In this document: in pieces, positions 1-7,802 of the stretch | Numbering within the stretch: the stretch's first letter is position 1 | How the letters are laid out: every line of letters begins with the position of its first letter | Assembly (NCBI GenBank): GCA_049653045.1 | Contig: JBASFN010000013.1 | Coordinates: forward strand, 1 to 30,008 | Direction of reading: 5' to 3' | Source of the DNA: UBA7657 sp049653045 | GTDB taxonomy: Bacteria; Pseudomonadota; Alphaproteobacteria; Micavibrionales; Micavibrionaceae | Length of the DNA stretch: 30,008 bases | Translations under genes and position numbers: made by a program | Notes under the pieces: generated by a model | Databases searched by the model: none | What the model saw: only the letters and a program-made list of their open reading frames with translations | Told to the model about the DNA's origin: nothing

Positions 1-2
1 AG

Positions 3-215
3 GTTGACCCCAGCTACGTCAACCTTACCAAGACTGGAAATAATACCGACCCCTGCGCCGACCCCATCCCCACGGGTCTAATGGTGGATGACAAGGAATT
101 CAGCAGGGATGCCCAAGGAAACGTCACACTGGACTCCAACACCCCGTTTGAAGACAAATTCTGCCCCAATCCCGGCTGCTTCTACAACAAGGACTCATCA
201 ACATGCGAGCCATAA
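3..215 (+). CDS. C-terminal end of a secreted cysteine-containing protein (partial)
   Basis: An open frame enters from the left edge (first full codon at 3) and stops at TAA 213-215, leaving 70 residues. It contains four cysteines and ends in a C-x2-P-G-C-x-Y block followed by T-C-E just before the stop. The next gene ends in the same pattern (C-x2-P-G-C-x-Y ... T-C-E), and both share an upstream C-[A/G]-D-P. The two are therefore probably tandem paralogues, or at least share a C-terminal disulfide-bonded module. I do not recognise the family. Export is inferred from the relative, which has a signal peptide; the start of this protein lies outside the window. Confidence 0.7.
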   Translation, partial: VDPSYVNLTKTGNNTDPCADPIPTGLMVDDKEFSRDAQGNVTLDSNTPFEDKFCPNPGCFYNKDSSTCEP

Positions 216-283
216 GCCTGCTTTTAAAAGCTATTTGCACCCGACCCCTCTTTTCCTGTAAAATTCAATTAGGGGACAGCATC

Positions 284-1153
284 TTGAGACTTTTAAAACA
301 AACGAGCCTTGGTCTAGCATTGCAAACAAAGAGGAAACTCATTGTTTTTCTTGCATTTTTTGTATGCCTCTCGACGGCGCATGTCGCCTTGGCCGGGATC
401 GCCGCCAGCCCCTGCGACCCCCAATATTACGATTCTTTAAGATCCCGCGCCTGGCTCGAAGCCCAACGGGAAATCACCCAAAACCAGAACCTTATTTTCA
501 AGCCTGACAGCGTCATGGAATATGTCTGTTTTGACAGCATCATGGGCGTTCTGGCACAAGAATCCGCCAACATGTTCAGCACCACAACCCGCTGGGGTTC
601 CGTCCTGCCCGCGAACAGCATGACCACCGCATTGCAAACCCTTGTCGGCTCAGCTCTCAACACCTATATCGCGGCAAATTTCAGCCATACATTCCTCGGC
701 GGACGCGGCACGGGCAACTACACTCCCGGCGCAATCACCGCCGGAACCTATACCTGCTCGAACATGGCCACAGTCTGGAGACAGGCAAAATGCATCGACT
801 TCATCAGCAACCAGACCAACGATGGTTTTTTCACCTTTGAACATTACCGCGACAACAACGACAAACGATTCCTCCCCACGGCTTGTGCGCGAGTGGCAAA
901 ATGGACAAACGAGTTCAACGTCGCCACCGTCAACGCCAACACGCCGTGGACTGAAGATGACGTAATTTCCTACCGGGAATTTCTCGACCCGGCGAATTGC
1001 GGCGACCCCCAATACAGCCACGAGGTTGAAACCGGGGTCACCGTCAAACGCTCAAAGTCGGAGCCAAAAGAATACAAGGAAAAAGTCTGCCTCATGCCCG
1101 GCTGCCATTACGTTCCAACGGGTATGAATGCCGGTACATGCGAAAGCAATTAA
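284..1153 (+). CDS. Secreted cysteine-rich protein of unknown function
   Basis: About 289 aa from a TTG start at 284, preceded by AGGGGA (271-276) at 7-nt spacing. An ATG at 203 in the same frame overlaps the upstream gene, has no ribosome site and would give a long non-signal-like extension, so TTG is preferred. The N-terminus is a typical Sec signal peptide: basic KRK, a hydrophobic core, then A-L-A before the mature chain begins G-I-A-A-S. The mature part has nine cysteines, including C-x2-P-G-C-x-Y and T-C-E near the end, as in the upstream partial gene, which suggests disulfides in the periplasm or outside the cell. The middle region (PDSVMEYVCFD) looks conserved-protein-like, but I cannot name a family. 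A promoter for kdtA follows, so this pair probably belongs to an operon to the left. Confidence 0.75.
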   Translation: MRLLKQTSLGLALQTKRKLIVFLAFFVCLSTAHVALAGIAASPCDPQYYDSLRSRAWLEAQREITQNQNLIFKPDSVMEYVCFDSIMGVLAQESANMFSTTTRWGSVLPANSMTTALQTLVGSALNTYIAANFSHTFLGGRGTGNYTPGAITAGTYTCSNMATVWRQAKCIDFISNQTNDGFFTFEHYRDNNDKRFLPTACARVAKWTNEFNVATVNANTPWTEDDVISYREFLDPANCGDPQYSHEVETGVTVKRSKSEPKEYKEKVCLMPGCHYVPTGMNAGTCESN

Positions 1154-1164
1154 CCCTATAATCA

Positions 1165-1193
1165 TTGCAAACTTATCGCCTATAGCCGTATAA
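1165..1193 (+). promoter_or_regulatory. Predicted sigma70-type promoter for the lipid A operon
   Basis: TTGCAA (1165-1170), a 17-bp spacer and GTATAA (1188-1193) sit in the 75-bp gap before kdtA. Spacing and position suit a primary promoter for kdtA-lpxK-lpxL. The match is read by eye only. Confidence 0.4.
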
Positions 1194-1228
1194 CTGTTTA
1201 AGAAACAACGGCTTGAAAGAGTTTGCGT

Positions 1229-2530
1229 ATGTGCGCTCTTGAATTTTATAAAACAATATCGCAATCGAGCGAACCTCTGCTGCGGGCATTATTGTCGCGC
1301 CGCCTTGCCTCGGGCAAGGAGCATGGCGCACGCCTTGGCGAAAGACAGGGAACCCCCGGCCTCCCCCGGCCATCCTCTCCCTTGATCTGGATACATGCCG
1401 CCAGCGTCGGTGAGGCACAATCCGCCCTTATCCTTCTTGATTTACTACTAAAAAAAAATGCCGGGCTTCACATCCTGATGACAACGGGCACTGTTTCATC
1501 GGCATCCCTGATGCAGAAAAACCTGCCCTCAAACGTCATTCACCAGTTTTACCCTCTCGATCATCCCCGGTGGGTAAAATCCTTTCTCGATCACTGGCGA
1601 CCCAATCTCGTACTCTGGATGGAATCCGAACTCTGGCCCAACATGCTCGGGGCAATTAAAAAACGGAACATCCCGGCCATTCTCGTCAATGCGCGCCTTT
1701 CGGAAAAATCTTTTTCCCGGTGGTCATGGATCAAATCATCCGCCCAAAAAATGCTCTCGGCCTTTTCCCTGATCCTCGCCCAAAGCGAAAAAGAAGCCCT
1801 CCGGTACAGAATGCTGGGCGCAGGAAATGTCACCTCTACGGGAAACATCAAATACAGCGCAAAACCACTTGGATTTTCCAGCGACTATCTAAAAAACCTC
1901 CACGCCAAAACATACAACCGCCCGCTCTGGCTCTTCGCCAGCACGCATAAAGGCGAAGAAGAAATGGCCTGCCGCATTCACCAAAAACTAAAAAATTCCT
2001 TTCCCGGCCTTTTAACCCTCATCGTCCCCCGCCACCCGGACAGACGCGCCGCCATTCTTCAATCCTGCCAGAAATACAATCTTGCGATGTCCTTGCGCGG
2101 GGCAGAGAAAAACCTGCCGGATGAGAATACCGACATTTACATCGCCGACACATTCGGCGAACTTGGCCTTTTCTACCGCTTGTCCCCTGTGGCCTGCATC
2201 GGACGCTCGTTCAGCGATGACGGCGGCGGCGGCCATAACCCCATAGAAGCCGCACAGTTAAATTGCGTCGTCCTGCACGGCCCCGGCGTTCAGTTTCAAA
2301 AAGAACTCTATAACGAAATGAATGACGCTGGCGTGGCCTTCTCCCTGAAAAACGAATCCGAACTGGCCTCATCTGTGCACGATTTCCTCTCCAACCCTGA
2401 AAAACTTGAGGCCGCTCAAAAACATGCCCTCAACTTTACCCTGACCAAAACAAAAGTCATCGATGAAATCCTCGAAAGAATCGACCCTTTCCTTGATTTC
2501 TCGCCTAAACAAAAAACAGTGCAACTATGA
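1229..2530 (+). CDS. kdtA: 3-deoxy-D-manno-octulosonic acid (Kdo) transferase
   Basis: Transfers Kdo from CMP-Kdo to the lipid A precursor at the cytoplasmic face of the inner membrane, joining lipid A to the LPS core. About 433 aa from ATG 1229, which has GAAAGA (1215-1220) eight bases upstream; a TTG six bases earlier is in frame but less likely. The family motif IHAASVGE is at about residues 55-62, whose Glu62 matches the catalytic glutamate. The C-terminal GT-B domain carries DGGGGHNPIEAA (nucleotide-sugar site). The N-terminus is only weakly hydrophobic, so the usual single membrane anchor is less obvious than in most homologues. The stop overlaps the lpxK start by 4 nt (ATGA), so the genes are translationally coupled. 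The number of Kdo units added cannot be told from sequence. Confidence 0.93.
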   Translation: MCALEFYKTISQSSEPLLRALLSRRLASGKEHGARLGERQGTPGLPRPSSPLIWIHAASVGEAQSALILLDLLLKKNAGLHILMTTGTVSSASLMQKNLPSNVIHQFYPLDHPRWVKSFLDHWRPNLVLWMESELWPNMLGAIKKRNIPAILVNARLSEKSFSRWSWIKSSAQKMLSAFSLILAQSEKEALRYRMLGAGNVTSTGNIKYSAKPLGFSSDYLKNLHAKTYNRPLWLFASTHKGEEEMACRIHQKLKNSFPGLLTLIVPRHPDRRAAILQSCQKYNLAMSLRGAEKNLPDENTDIYIADTFGELGLFYRLSPVACIGRSFSDDGGGGHNPIEAAQLNCVVLHGPGVQFQKELYNEMNDAGVAFSLKNESELASSVHDFLSNPEKLEAAQKHALNFTLTKTKVIDEILERIDPFLDFSPKQKTVQL

Positions 2531-3531
2531 AACTGAAAACCCCGGATTTCTGGTACAGAAAAAATGAAACGGTTCCGGCGATTGAAAAAATCCTCACGCC
2601 TTTTTCCCTTCTTTACCGTATCGGCTATGAACTGCACCAGCGTTCGGCAACACCGCAGAAAGCCGATATTCCCGTTGTCTGTATCGGCAATATCAATGCG
2701 GGCGGCACGGGGAAAACCCCCACGGCACTTGCGCTGATGGAAACCCTCCGTGAAACGGGGGTGGCGAAAAACCCGTTTTTTCTGCTGCGCGGCTATGGCG
2801 GCGGCGAACGCGGGCCTTTGCGGGTTGATCCGGCGCGTCACGATTCATGGGCGACAGGCGACGAAGCCTTAATCCTCGCGGCCTTTGCCCCCACGATCAT
2901 CGCCGCCGACCGCGCCCAAGGCGTCCAACTTGCACTCAAACAAAACGCCGACCTTGTGTTGATGGATGACGGCCTGCAAAACCCCGGCATCCATAAAGAC
3001 ATCAAGATCGTTGTCATCAACGGCGAAATGGGATTTGGAAACGGAAAAATGATTCCCGCCGGCCCCCTGCGCGAGCCGTTGGAAAAAGGCATGACCCGCG
3101 CCGATATTTTCATCCTGATCGGCGACGACAAAAGAAACACCGCCGCCATTCTGCCAAAAGATAAACCCCTCATCCGCGCAAAACTCGAACCCGGCAACGC
3201 CATCGCCTTCGATAAAACAAAAAAATATCTCGCCTTCGCCGGACTGGGATACCCAAAGAAATTTTTTAATTTCCTCTCGGAAAAAATAGGCCTGAACATT
3301 GTCAAAACAATTTCCTTTTCCGACCATCACCCCTACACCGAACAAGACCTCAAAACCCTCCACGATCTAGCCACGAAATGGGAGGCAGAACTTGTCACCA
3401 CGCACAAAGATTTCCTTCGTCTGCCCAAAATACCCGGCGTCACCGTCCACACGGCAGAGGTTAAATTGATCTGGGAAAGCCCGTCGGAATTATCTGCATT
3501 CCTCACATCACGCCTGAAACACGCACCATGA
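2527..3531 (+). CDS. lpxK: Tetraacyldisaccharide 4'-kinase
   Basis: Phosphorylates the 4' position of the lipid A disaccharide, giving lipid IVA, the substrate of KdtA. The protein is 334 aa, normal for the family. A P-loop GNINAGGTGKTP is at residues 54-65, then RGYGGG and the VLMDDGLQNP block (conserved DDG). An N-terminal amphipathic stretch (about 20-38) would bind the inner membrane. It overlaps kdtA upstream and the acyltransferase gene downstream by 4 nt each, giving one unit for consecutive late steps of Kdo-lipid A synthesis. Confidence 0.95.
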   Translation: MKLKTPDFWYRKNETVPAIEKILTPFSLLYRIGYELHQRSATPQKADIPVVCIGNINAGGTGKTPTALALMETLRETGVAKNPFFLLRGYGGGERGPLRVDPARHDSWATGDEALILAAFAPTIIAADRAQGVQLALKQNADLVLMDDGLQNPGIHKDIKIVVINGEMGFGNGKMIPAGPLREPLEKGMTRADIFILIGDDKRNTAAILPKDKPLIRAKLEPGNAIAFDKTKKYLAFAGLGYPKKFFNFLSEKIGLNIVKTISFSDHHPYTEQDLKTLHDLATKWEAELVTTHKDFLRLPKIPGVTVHTAEVKLIWESPSELSAFLTSRLKHAP

Positions 3532-4400
3532 GAAAAATCCGTTTTCTTGCCGAAGCCGCAATCCTGTATGCCACTTACGGGTTTTTCAGCCTCCTTTCAC
3601 CCGAGGCCGCCTCAAATATCGGCGGGATGATCGGGCGGACTATCGGACGTTTTCATCCCTTTTCCGATAGAGCACAAAAAAACATAACCCGCGCCCTGCC
3701 GGAACTCTCGCCGGAAAGTGTAAAAAAAGCAATCATCGGCATGTGGGACAATCTAGGGCGCGTCTTTGCGGAATACCCGCATCTTGAAAAAATAGCCGCA
3801 AAAAACGTAACCGTTATCAATCGCCACATTGTCGAAGATGTCATCAAAAAAGGACAAGGCGGCATTTTCATCGGCGCGCATTTGGCCAACTGGGAGATCA
3901 GCATCCCAACCCTGCTGATACAGCATAACGTGGCCGCACATGTGACCTACCGCGCCGCGAACAATCCTTACAGCGACCGCCTTCTCGAAAAATCCCGCAG
4001 CCTGAACGGACGCATCAAGGGTTTTCCCAAATCTCGCTCCAGTGCAAAAGACCTGATGACGGCTCTGAAAAACAAAGAATTTCTTGGCATCCTCGTTGAC
4101 CAAAAATTCAACGAAGGTCTATCCGTTCCCTTCTTCGGCATTCCGGCCATGACCAATACCGCCTTTGTCCTGCTCGCTCAAAAATTCAAATGCCCCCTCA
4201 TCCCGACACAAACCCGGCGCACAGGAGCCGCACGGTTTGAAATCATCGTGCATGATCCTTTGACAATTTTTGATGACCAAGGAAACCCGCTTCCTCCGGA
4301 ACAGGTCATCTCCGTCGTTCACGCTCTTTTTGAAAAAAACATCCGGGAAGCTCCCGCGCACTGGCTCTGGCTGCACAGGCGATGGGGAAAAATAGATTAG
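3528..4400 (+). CDS. lpxL: Lipid A biosynthesis lauroyl/myristoyl acyltransferase (LpxL/HtrB family)
   Basis: A 290-aa inner-membrane acyltransferase of the LpxL/LpxM family, which adds a secondary acyl chain to Kdo2-lipid IVA from acyl-ACP. An N-terminal hydrophobic segment (about 8-24) is followed by the catalytic H-x4-E motif, H118-L-A-N-W-E123, and later by LVDQKFNEG and FFGIPA blocks typical of the family. The start overlaps the lpxK stop by 4 nt. The 3' end overlaps the convergent HD-domain gene by 4 nt, leaving no room for an ordinary terminator. Whether it is a lauroyl or myristoyl enzyme, or LpxL rather than LpxM, cannot be decided here. Confidence 0.9.
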   Translation: MRKIRFLAEAAILYATYGFFSLLSPEAASNIGGMIGRTIGRFHPFSDRAQKNITRALPELSPESVKKAIIGMWDNLGRVFAEYPHLEKIAAKNVTVINRHIVEDVIKKGQGGIFIGAHLANWEISIPTLLIQHNVAAHVTYRAANNPYSDRLLEKSRSLNGRIKGFPKSRSSAKDLMTALKNKEFLGILVDQKFNEGLSVPFFGIPAMTNTAFVLLAQKFKCPLIPTQTRRTGAARFEIIVHDPLTIFDDQGNPLPPEQVISVVHALFEKNIREAPAHWLWLHRRWGKID

Positions 4401-5509
4401 GGCGTATGCTCAGGACTGTGTTTTAAAAACACAGAATTCTCTAAGGGGGGATAGGAACGATTACCCCCATCAAAATCCTTACGCACATCTTTGATAATTC
4501 TGGCCATATTATCACTGTATAATGCCTTTCCGGCCTCGGTCGTCATCTGCCCCTGGCATACATCCTCGCCCAGAAAATCCAGAATATCGGATGGACTCGG
4601 CACACCGCCGCCATTCTCTTTTTCAAACAAGCCACTTTCAAAAATCGTCATCTCATACGAAAGCCCCGCCGATGTAGCGATGTCGGCCTCATGCAACACC
4701 GCCGCCAGCATCACCAAGTCCTTGTCATCCCGCAGTATGGAAAAATCAGGGTCAAACTGTAAATTGTCGCCCCCAGCGTAATGATACCGATACGCCGCTT
4801 TCATCTGGTTGATCGGACTGCTCGCACTCCGCAAGGGCACAACATCTGTACATCTCAGCATAACCCTAACCATCTCCAAATCGTCCGGCTTCACACCACA
4901 CTGCTCCAGATATGGCCTTGCCAACTCGAACGATTTTTTCTCCAGCCGTCCGGGAACAAGAACGCCACCAACATAATTCCCTTTTCCATCATGCCCCAGA
5001 TCATGGATACAGGCCGCCATCATCAAAAGCCCAGCTGTACGCCCGTCAAAAGCCAAATCCGTCCCTGCATAAATCCGGTTATGAACAAAAGCCATCCGCA
5101 TCGCCTGAAGCAGAACTTTCCTGAAATGCAGATTGTTGTGATACGCGCCGCCATGCTCGACCTCACCTAAAATGCTGGCAACCAGCAAGCCGTTCTCAAT
5201 TTCCGGCGGCAACACCAAACCCAAATTCTCAATCCCCAGAACAGACACCGCACTCAAGCTCGGTGCATACTCCCCCCGATGCCAACGCCGCAGCATGGCA
5301 ACAACATCGCCCGTGCGATCCTCAAAAGAAAAAATATAGCGCGATTGCCCCCTCAGAGACTCAACATCCCCGGCCAGCCCGGCACGCACTGCCTCAAACG
5401 CCGCTCTAACAGGAAGCGCTCCTTCCGGCACGCAGGCAAGCACCGGGGCAATCCCCCCGAGTCTGGCCCCCCAGTTATTTTTTACCGCCCGAACGGGATG
5501 ATTAACCAT
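4397..5509 (-). CDS. HD-domain protein resembling cyclic-nucleotide phosphodiesterases
   Basis: About 370 aa from ATG 5509; an in-frame TTG at 5578 would add 23 polar residues, and neither start has a good ribosome site. The catalytic layout resembles class I 3',5'-cyclic nucleotide phosphodiesterases: Y-H124-N-N-L-H128 (PDE signature YHNxxH), H169-D170-x2-H-x-G-x2-N (PDE HDxxHxGxxN) and a late H-E-A-D276-I (metal-binding Asp). H128, H169, D170 and D276 would hold the divalent metals, with H124 as general acid. No signal peptide or membrane segment is visible, so it is probably cytoplasmic. It is a single gene, convergent with lpxL. A role in cAMP/cGMP or another phosphodiester hydrolysis is inference, because bacterial HD proteins have broad substrates. 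Confidence 0.75.
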   Translation of the reverse strand: MVNHPVRAVKNNWGARLGGIAPVLACVPEGALPVRAAFEAVRAGLAGDVESLRGQSRYIFSFEDRTGDVVAMLRRWHRGEYAPSLSAVSVLGIENLGLVLPPEIENGLLVASILGEVEHGGAYHNNLHFRKVLLQAMRMAFVHNRIYAGTDLAFDGRTAGLLMMAACIHDLGHDGKGNYVGGVLVPGRLEKKSFELARPYLEQCGVKPDDLEMVRVMLRCTDVVPLRSASSPINQMKAAYRYHYAGGDNLQFDPDFSILRDDKDLVMLAAVLHEADIATSAGLSYEMTIFESGLFEKENGGGVPSPSDILDFLGEDVCQGQMTTEAGKALYSDNMARIIKDVRKDFDGGNRSYPPLENSVFLKHSPEHTP

Positions 5510-5616
5510 AAAAACGCTTCTATCGCCCTGATCCGATTGTACCGACTGATCCTGCCCTCTGGTGGAAAACAAGACCAAACCTATAAAGAAACAGGGCTTT
5601 TATGCCCTTTATTCCC

Positions 5617-5646
5617 TTGGCTTGCGCCGCAGGATTGCTATATATA
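5617..5646 (+). promoter_or_regulatory. Possible promoter for the DAHP synthase gene
   Basis: TTGGCT (5617-5622), then TATATA at 5639-5644 or 5641-5646 (16- or 18-bp spacer), about 40-45 bp before the ATG. The region also has a small hairpin, AGGGC/GCCCT (5593-5608). Assigned by eye, with moderate support only. Confidence 0.35.
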
Positions 5647-5686
5647 GTGATGATTTTATAACAAAGAAGTTAATGAAAGATTGGCC

Positions 5687-7075
5687 ATGACGCAAAACTG
5701 GACACCATCCTCCTGGAGAACGAAACCGGTACAGCAACTGCCAGTTTACGACGATCAAGCCGCCCTGAAAAGGGCAGAAACCGAACTCGCCCGGATGCCG
5801 CCGCTTGTATTTGCAGGTGAAGCCAGAAACCTCCAGCAACGCCTCGCCACGGTGGCCGAGGGCAAAGCCTTCCTGCTGCAGGGCGGCGACTGCGCCGAAA
5901 GCTTCGCCGAATTCGGCGCGGTGAAAATCCGCGACACGTTTCGCGTCATCCTCCAGATGGCCGTGGTCTTGACCTATGCCGGATCGCTCCCCGTGGTGAA
6001 ACTCGGCCGCATCGCCGGGCAATTCGCCAAACCGCGCTCCAGCGACACCGAAACACAAGGCTCCGTCACCCTGCCCGCCTACCGGGGCGACAACATCAAC
6101 GGCTTTGACTTCACGCCCGAAAGCCGCCGCCACGACCCCGAACGCATGATTAAATCCTACAACCAGTCGGCGGCCACATTAAACCTGCTCCGCGCTTTTG
6201 CGGACGGCGGCTATGCCGACCTTCACCGCGTCCATGGCTGGAACTTGGAATTCGTCAAGGACAGCCCCCTGATCGAACGCTATCAGAAATTATCAAACCG
6301 CATCAGCGAGGCCCTCAACTTCATGGCCGCCTGCGGCGTGACCAGCGAAACCGTCCCCGCGATCAAACAAACGGAATTCTACACCTCGCACGAAGCGTTA
6401 CTGCTGAACTACGAGGAAGCCATGACCCGCACTGACTCCCTCACGGGCGAATGGTACGACACCTCCGCGCATTTACTCTGGATCGGGGCACGCACACACC
6501 AACTCGATCACGCGCAAGTCGAATTCCTGCGCGGCATCAAAAACCCCGTCGGCCTCAAATGCTCACCAGACATGAAAACCGACGACCTGCTCCGCTTGAT
6601 CGACATCCTGAACCCAGAGAATATCCCCGGTCGCCTCACACTCATCGCCCGCATGGGGCATGAAAATGTACTGGAAAAACTCCCGCCGCTCGTCCGCGCC
6701 GTAAAAAAATCCGGCAATACGGTTGTCTGGGCGTGCGACCCCATGCACGCCAACACCATCAAATCCTCGAACGGCTACAAAACCCGCCGCTTTGAACATA
6801 TCCTGGGCGAGGTCAAAAACTTCTTCGCCGTGCACAAGGCGGAAGGGACACATCCCGGCGGCGTTCATTTCGAGATGACCGGCCAGAACGTCACCGAATG
6901 CGTCGGCGGCGCCGAGAAAATCACGGACGAGGATTTATCGAGCCGCTACCACACCCACTGCGACCCACGCTTGAATGCCAATCAATCTCTGGAACTCGCC
7001 TTCCTCGTCGCCGACGAACTGAAAGCCCTGCGACAAGGCGCCTTCCAACCCATGGCGGCGGCAGCGGCGGAGTAA
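5687..7075 (+). CDS. Class II 3-deoxy-7-phosphoheptulonate (DAHP) synthase
   Basis: First step of the shikimate pathway: phosphoenolpyruvate plus erythrose 4-phosphate gives DAHP. About 462 aa from ATG 5687, with GAAAGA (5675-5680) upstream; a TTG at 5681 is in frame but directly abuts that site. The whole protein follows the plant/actinobacterial class II enzyme: LQGGDCAESF with the metal-ligand Cys at about residue 69, WNLEFV, a long KCSPDMKTDDLLRL segment, WACDPMHANTI and HPGGVHFEMTGQNVTEC. It stands alone behind its own promoter. Erythrose 4-phosphate comes from the transketolase reaction, encoded about 13 kb downstream. Feedback sensitivity cannot be read from sequence. Confidence 0.95.
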   Translation: MTQNWTPSSWRTKPVQQLPVYDDQAALKRAETELARMPPLVFAGEARNLQQRLATVAEGKAFLLQGGDCAESFAEFGAVKIRDTFRVILQMAVVLTYAGSLPVVKLGRIAGQFAKPRSSDTETQGSVTLPAYRGDNINGFDFTPESRRHDPERMIKSYNQSAATLNLLRAFADGGYADLHRVHGWNLEFVKDSPLIERYQKLSNRISEALNFMAACGVTSETVPAIKQTEFYTSHEALLLNYEEAMTRTDSLTGEWYDTSAHLLWIGARTHQLDHAQVEFLRGIKNPVGLKCSPDMKTDDLLRLIDILNPENIPGRLTLIARMGHENVLEKLPPLVRAVKKSGNTVVWACDPMHANTIKSSNGYKTRRFEHILGEVKNFFAVHKAEGTHPGGVHFEMTGQNVTECVGGAEKITDEDLSSRYHTHCDPRLNANQSLELAFLVADELKALRQGAFQPMAAAAAE

Positions 7076-7087
7076 AAGGAACACGCT

Positions 7088-7762
7088 ATGCACTTAACAA
7101 GCGAACTTCCAACCGTCGGGCCAGCGGCCCAAATTTGCTACTTATTGGCCGCACTTTTCTACATTATTGGCAGCACTATTTTTGCAATCATAATTTATAC
7201 AATCCTGGAAACATACTTAGACAAACAGAAAAATGAAGCTCAAAACACAGCAAAAAAAATATTAAAACTGACACTGTCGTTCATTGTTTTCTACATAACT
7301 TTTGCTCTTTCTTTTACTGCCATGTTTTATTTCAACATAATAGCTATAGAATATTTGATATTCTTTATTCCTATACTCAGCGCAACTCTTATAACATCGC
7401 TCGCACGTACCTTATTTTTCAAAGAAATACAAAAAACTCCGCTCCTGAAAAGAAGTACTAAAAAAATAATAACGGTAACAAGCATAGTTTTTATTATGTG
7501 TATTAACATAGCCCTTATTTTCAGTGTCTTCAGTGTTTTAATTTTTTATATCCCATTCCCTCCCGACATAAAAATAGGGTTATTGATTTTGATTCCTATT
7601 TGCTTCTTCCCGCTTATCCTAAACTATATTTTTGCACGGATTTTTCCTTCCAGAAACTTAATCCCCTACAAACCCCTCACACTTTACTGTCTTCTGAGTT
7701 ACACCTTTGAAGTGATGCCAGCAATAATGAAATGGTTTTTTACAACTACAGCAATTGGCTAA
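7088..7762 (+). CDS. AT-rich multi-pass membrane protein of unknown function
   Basis: A 224-aa protein with an ATG at 7088 and a good AAAAGGA site (7074-7080) seven bases upstream. Five or six hydrophobic segments (roughly residues 14-40, 55-79, 82-105, 126-154, 160-185 and possibly 195-218) predict an integral inner-membrane protein. I recognise no family motif and see no conserved charged residues inside the helices. Base composition is far more AT-rich than the flanking aromatic-pathway and NAD genes, with many AAA, ATA and TTT codons. This suggests recent acquisition, or simply a hydrophobic orphan. It lies 12 nt after the DAHP synthase stop, so it is probably read from that transcript, and ends 40 nt before nadE. 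Confidence 0.65.
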   Translation: MHLTSELPTVGPAAQICYLLAALFYIIGSTIFAIIIYTILETYLDKQKNEAQNTAKKILKLTLSFIVFYITFALSFTAMFYFNIIAIEYLIFFIPILSATLITSLARTLFFKEIQKTPLLKRSTKKIITVTSIVFIMCINIALIFSVFSVLIFYIPFPPDIKIGLLILIPICFFPLILNYIFARIFPSRNLIPYKPLTLYCLLSYTFEVMPAIMKWFFTTTAIG

Positions 7763-7802
7763 ATACCCTACATATCCAGATCACACATGCAGGAAAGATA
7801 AA

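Noticed and set aside
203..283. ATG 203 as the start of the secreted cysteine-rich protein
   Set aside because: It overlaps the preceding gene, lacks a ribosome site, and buries the signal peptide; TTG 284 with AGGGGA fits better.
5593..5608. AGGGC/GCCCT hairpin as a terminator
   Set aside because: The stem has only five pairs and lies upstream of both divergent genes, so nothing obvious would be terminated there.
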